Shown here: positions 61,133 to 64,000 of the stretch, piece after piece
Layout of the letters: each line of letters starts with the position of its first letter
How positions within the stretch are numbered: the first letter of the stretch is position 1
Assembly (NCBI GenBank): GCA_021802645.1
Contig: JAJZRO010000009.1
Span: 27,270 to 91,269 of the forward strand
DNA length: 64,000 bases
Reading direction: 5' to 3'
DNA from: Deltaproteobacteria bacterium
GTDB lineage: Bacteria; Desulfobacterota; Desulfobulbia; Desulfobulbales; Desulfurivibrionaceae
Made by a program: the position numbers and the translations under genes
The notes under the pieces: model-generated
What the model saw: only the letters and a program-made list of their open reading frames with translations
Databases searched by the model: none
Told to the model about the DNA's origin: nothing

Positions 61133-61906
61133 ATGTCTGTCCGCCTGGCCAGGGTTTCCTTTCGATTCCGCTCCCTGCGTGCTTTCCTGCTCAAGGCGCT
61201 TTTTCTCTTCTTTGCCGGCAGCATTGCGCTGACCGCGTTCTTCCGCTGGATACCGGTACCCTTCAGCTCTCTCATGGTACAGCGACAAATCGCCGCCCTC
61301 TGGCAGGGGCACGACGACGACGGCAAGGATTTTCATCTCCGGTACCGTTGGGTGGGGATCGATCACATCTCACCCCATGCTCCGCTCGCGGTGGTGGCGG
61401 GAGAGGATCAGAAATTCCTCGATCATGAAGGCTTTGACTTCAGCGCCATGTCCAAGGCGTGGGAATACAACCAGCATCACAAACGGCAGCGCGGCGCCAG
61501 CACCATCAGCCAGCAGGTAGCCAAGAACCTCTTCCTCTGGCCCGGCCGCAGCTTTGTCCGCAAAGGGATCGAGGCCTACTTCACCCTGCTGATCGAAGCC
61601 TTCTGGCCCAAGCAACGAATCATGGAGATCTACCTCAACATCGCCGAGTTCGGCCCCGGCATCTTTGGGATCGATGCGGCCAGCCGTACCTATTTCCACA
61701 AATCGGCCGCCAAACTGAACCCCGCCGAGGCGGCCATTCTGGCAGCCATCCTGCCCAGCCCGTTACGCTCCAACGTGATCCAGCCCTCCGGCTACATCCA
61801 GGACCGCGCCTGGCACATTCAGCAGCAGATGCGGCAGCTGGGCGGCACCAGCTACGTCAAACCCCTGGTGCCGCCGACCAAGGCCAAGAAAACCAAGAAG
61901 GGCTGA
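61133..61906 (+). CDS. mtgA: Monofunctional peptidoglycan glycosyltransferase
   Basis: A 257-residue GT51 enzyme with one membrane anchor (RAFLLKALFLFFAGSIALTA). Catalytic Glu91 lies in VVAGEDQKFLDHEGFD, followed by GASTISQQVAKNLFLW and YLNIAEFGPGIFGIDAAS. It polymerises lipid II into glycan strands. Starts at 61088 or 61043 are also open; none has a strong ribosome site. It could help replace glycan polymerisation in the absence of ftsW in the dcw cluster. Confidence 0.93.
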   Translation: MSVRLARVSFRFRSLRAFLLKALFLFFAGSIALTAFFRWIPVPFSSLMVQRQIAALWQGHDDDGKDFHLRYRWVGIDHISPHAPLAVVAGEDQKFLDHEGFDFSAMSKAWEYNQHHKRQRGASTISQQVAKNLFLWPGRSFVRKGIEAYFTLLIEAFWPKQRIMEIYLNIAEFGPGIFGIDAASRTYFHKSAAKLNPAEAAILAAILPSPLRSNVIQPSGYIQDRAWHIQQQMRQLGGTSYVKPLVPPTKAKKTKKG

Positions 61907-61919
61907 TCGCCCCCCTCGC

Positions 61920-62177
61920 TCACCGCGCTGGCCGCCGCCAGATGCACTCGCCGTTCCGGTAGACCTCGCGCACCCGGTGAAAGGGGATGCGTTGATACAC
62001 CCCCTCCGCGTCCAACACCCCGAAACTCTCCCGCTCTTCCGGTTCAATCACCAACTCACGGAAGGGGATGCGAATGATCTCGCCGGCCACCCGGTCAAGG
62101 TAGCCGATCTCGAAAGACCCTTGCCCAAAGTCCCGGTCCCAGCGAATACGACTTAAGAGCTTACGGATCGGCTGCAT
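61920..62177 (-). CDS. DUF504 / MJ1316-type small RNA-binding-like protein
   Basis: An 85-residue basic protein. It starts MQPIRKLLSRIRWDRDFGQG and contains GYLDRVAGEIIRIPFRELVI and IPFHRVREVYRNGECIWRR, the pattern of the DUF504/MJ1316 family common in archaea and also found in some bacteria and fused to nucleotidyltransferases. RNA binding has been suggested for the family. It is seven bases downstream of the 255-residue gene, probably in one operon. Confidence 0.82.
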   Translation of the reverse strand: MQPIRKLLSRIRWDRDFGQGSFEIGYLDRVAGEIIRIPFRELVIEPEERESFGVLDAEGVYQRIPFHRVREVYRNGECIWRRPAR

Positions 62178-62184
62178 CGCCGAC

Positions 62185-62952
62185 TCACTCGCTCAGCCTG
62201 TCCCGGGCGCGGCAGGGGGTGGAATGGTGGGCGAACATCGCCCGGATCTCCGGCCGCTGCTGCCGATAGGCGGCTTTGGCCAACCTTTTCAGGGCCGGCC
62301 GGATGACGTTTAGGGGCGTGGGCGAGGGAATCACCGGCAGCACCTGTTCAATGGGCAGCGGCACCTCAATCTTGAGCTTCTCGTTCAACTCTTCGGTCAG
62401 ACCTGTCTCCATGCCGCCCTGCATGGCCCCGGTCGCCTCTTCGTCACCCAATCGCTTGAGAAAACCCAGGATGGCATTGAGGTCGTTCTGCTGGTAAAAT
62501 AATTGAATTTCCCGCGCAATCGCCCCCTGTTCCACCTCCAATTCCCCGACCTTCTCGCGGTAGCGGACAATGTGAAAGGCCAGCTTTTCGTAACAATCAA
62601 GGATAAAATTCTGGAAGCGGCCGGCCTTGGTGAAGCCGCGAAAGCGCTGGCACTCGAAGACCCGGGCCTGGATCGTGGGTGATTCGACAAGATGGGGGTC
62701 GTAGAAAAGGCGCTCGCTGATGCCGGCCAGCTGCAGAAATTCGCCGATCAGCGTTTCGCTGCCCAACAGGATGTAGATCCGGATCAGGTCGAAGCTGATG
62801 CGCTTCTGCAGGATAAAGGAATATTCCCGAATCTTCTGGGCGAGATCGAGTTTGTCCTCCTCGATGAGTTTGCGGAAACCGAAATAGCGATTGGCAAGGT
62901 CCTGCTTCACTTCGGCAGAGAGGACCTCATCGAGGGTCTTGGGGGTAGCCAT
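62185..62952 (-). CDS. Unrecognised 255-residue protein
   Basis: Start at MATPKTLDEVLSAEVKQDLA with GGAGA upstream; the open frame further upstream lacks family character. The chain is mainly alpha-helical and charged (RYFGFRKLIEEDKLDLAQKI, ISFDLIRIYILLGSETLIGE), with a proline-containing C-terminal third (PLPIEQVLPVIPSPTPLNVI). No membrane helix or signal peptide. I cannot assign a family or function. It is co-directional with the DUF504 gene. Confidence 0.78.
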   Translation of the reverse strand: MATPKTLDEVLSAEVKQDLANRYFGFRKLIEEDKLDLAQKIREYSFILQKRISFDLIRIYILLGSETLIGEFLQLAGISERLFYDPHLVESPTIQARVFECQRFRGFTKAGRFQNFILDCYEKLAFHIVRYREKVGELEVEQGAIAREIQLFYQQNDLNAILGFLKRLGDEEATGAMQGGMETGLTEELNEKLKIEVPLPIEQVLPVIPSPTPLNVIRPALKRLAKAAYRQQRPEIRAMFAHHSTPCRARDRLSE

Positions 62953-63161
62953 GGAGATTCTCCGCGCGCTCACCAACCGACAAGAGGGGGAACAAACCGC
63001 TGTAGGGTATTGTCGCACAGAAAGCAACCAGAGGCAAGAAAGCCCATACCGGCGGCAAGGCCGGAGGAACAAAATACGCCCCGCCTTCCCCCGGACATGC
63101 TACAATCCGGCAAGGGAACTTACCGCACTCCGATACCGCTCTGAGCCAGGATGAGAGAAAA

Positions 63162-64000
63162 ATGGCGCGTTTTGACTACGACCTTGGTGTGATCGGCGCC
63201 GGGGCCGCCGGCCTCACCGTCACCGCCGGCGCAGCCCGACTCGGCGCCAAGGTCCTGCTCATCGACAAGGAACCCCGCCTCGGCGGCGACTGTCTCCACT
63301 ATGGCTGCGTGCCAAGCAAGACCCTGATTCGCACCGCCCAAGTTTACCACACGCTCAAGAACGCCCCACGTTACGGCCTGCCCGCAATCACCCCGCCACC
63401 AGTGGACTTCCGGCAGGTTGCCGACCGCATCCGTTCGGTGATCGCCACCATCCAGCAGCACGACTCGGTGGCGCGTTTTCACAGCCTTGGGGTCCAGGTC
63501 GCCTTCGGCGAGCCGCGCTTTAACGACGAACACACGGTTGCGTTGGGCGGCACGCGCTACAATGCGGCCAAATGGGTGATCGCCACCGGTTCCTCGCCGA
63601 TGATCCCAGCCATCGACGGACTCGACCAGACCCCCTTTCTCACCAACCGTGAACTCTTTTCCCTCAATGCCCTGCCGCCTTCGCTCATCATCCTGGGTTG
63701 CGGCCCCATTGCCATCGAGATGGGCCAGGCCTTTGCCCGCCTCGGCAGCACGGTGACCATGATCCAGCGCAGCGGCCAGATACTGAGCAAGGAAGACAAG
63801 GACCTGGCCGATCTTGCCATGGGGAGCCTGGAGGAGGAAGGCATCACCTTCCACCTCAACAGCAAGGTCCTCCGGGTGCGCGACCTGGGAAGCGAGCGGG
63901 AGGTGGCATTCCAGGACGGCCAGGGTCGGGAACAGCGGCTGCGCGCCGCTGCTCTCCTGATCGCCTTGGGTCGGAGCGCCAACGTGCACGGCCTCGGCCT
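63162..64000 (+). CDS. FAD-dependent disulfide oxidoreductase, N-terminal part (runs off right edge)
   Basis: The first 279 codons of a class I pyridine nucleotide-disulfide oxidoreductase. It has the FAD motif GVIGAGAAGLTVTAGAARLG, the redox-active GGDCLHYGCVPSKTLIRTAQ (active Cys pair CxxxxC), ATGSSPMIPAI and an NAD(P)-binding IILGCGPIAIEMGQAFARLG. This resembles mercuric reductase-like or dihydrolipoamide dehydrogenase-like proteins; the distinguishing C-terminal part is missing. Confidence 0.9.
   Translation, partial: MARFDYDLGVIGAGAAGLTVTAGAARLGAKVLLIDKEPRLGGDCLHYGCVPSKTLIRTAQVYHTLKNAPRYGLPAITPPPVDFRQVADRIRSVIATIQQHDSVARFHSLGVQVAFGEPRFNDEHTVALGGTRYNAAKWVIATGSSPMIPAIDGLDQTPFLTNRELFSLNALPPSLIILGCGPIAIEMGQAFARLGSTVTMIQRSGQILSKEDKDLADLAMGSLEEEGITFHLNSKVLRVRDLGSEREVAFQDGQGREQRLRAAALLIALGRSANVHGLG

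Overview
The window reads as a contiguous piece of chromosome from a GC-rich dissimilatory sulfur-metabolising bacterium of the Desulfobacterota, most plausibly a Desulfobulbales relative. The main evidence is the aprBA-qmoABC block (APS reductase plus its QmoABC membrane electron-transfer complex) next to housekeeping gene blocks with ordinary bacterial architecture. I cannot name a genus from sequence alone. Both strands are almost fully coding. There are no insertion sequences, phage genes or CRISPR arrays, and no rRNA operon.

Region 1 (1-11167, all minus strand) is the transcription/translation block. In transcription order it is tRNA-Thr(UGU), tRNA-Tyr(GUA), tRNA-Gly(UCC), tRNA-Thr(GGU), tuf, rpmG, tRNA-Trp(CCA), secE, nusG, rplK, rplA, rplJ, rplL, rpoB and the start of rpoC, which runs off the left edge. 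The four tRNAs before tuf are in the same order as E. coli thrU-tyrU-glyT-thrT-tufB. An L10-type leader lies before rplJ, and a long perfect hairpin lies between rplL and rpoB.

Region 2 (11260-18960, minus) is the sulfur energy block: aprB, aprA, a strong terminator, qmoA, qmoB, a second terminator, then qmoC. Region 3 (19264-23639) holds a plus-strand YkgJ-type cysteine-cluster protein, facing a minus-strand orphan histidine kinase translationally coupled to a radical SAM protein.

Region 4 (23649-40223, minus) is the division and cell wall (dcw) cluster, from an mraZ promoter with three MraZ boxes: mraZ, rsmH, ftsL, ftsI-like, murE, murF, mraY, murD, a 58-residue zinc-ribbon-like ORF, murG, murC, murB, ftsQ, ftsA, ftsZ. 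Two abnormalities stand out. The FtsI homologue keeps its overall architecture, including a C-terminal PASTA domain, but all three penicillin-binding catalytic motifs are gone. ftsW, normally between murD and murG, is absent, and that slot holds only the 58-residue ORF. The septal FtsW-FtsI synthase therefore appears degenerate in this cluster, while MurC-G, MraY, FtsQ, FtsA and FtsZ look intact. Intact class A PBP1b (42535) and monofunctional transglycosylase (61133) genes occur elsewhere in the window. This is the most interesting feature of the window.

Region 5 (40509-56160) contains typA/bipA, a class A PBP, a TPR lipoprotein, a DUF4197 protein, a LOG-family hydrolase, selA coupled to a protein with degenerate GGDEF-like and TPR segments, an ArnT-like/GT2/TVP38 membrane operon, an unrecognised 433-residue protein and modA. 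Region 6 (56270-64000) contains a TorF-type outer-membrane protein, several very small His/Cys-rich proteins around a cupin, a TetR regulator divergent from a c-type cytochrome, an exported MsrAB fusion, mtgA, a DUF504 protein, an unrecognised 255-residue protein and the start of a flavin disulfide reductase.
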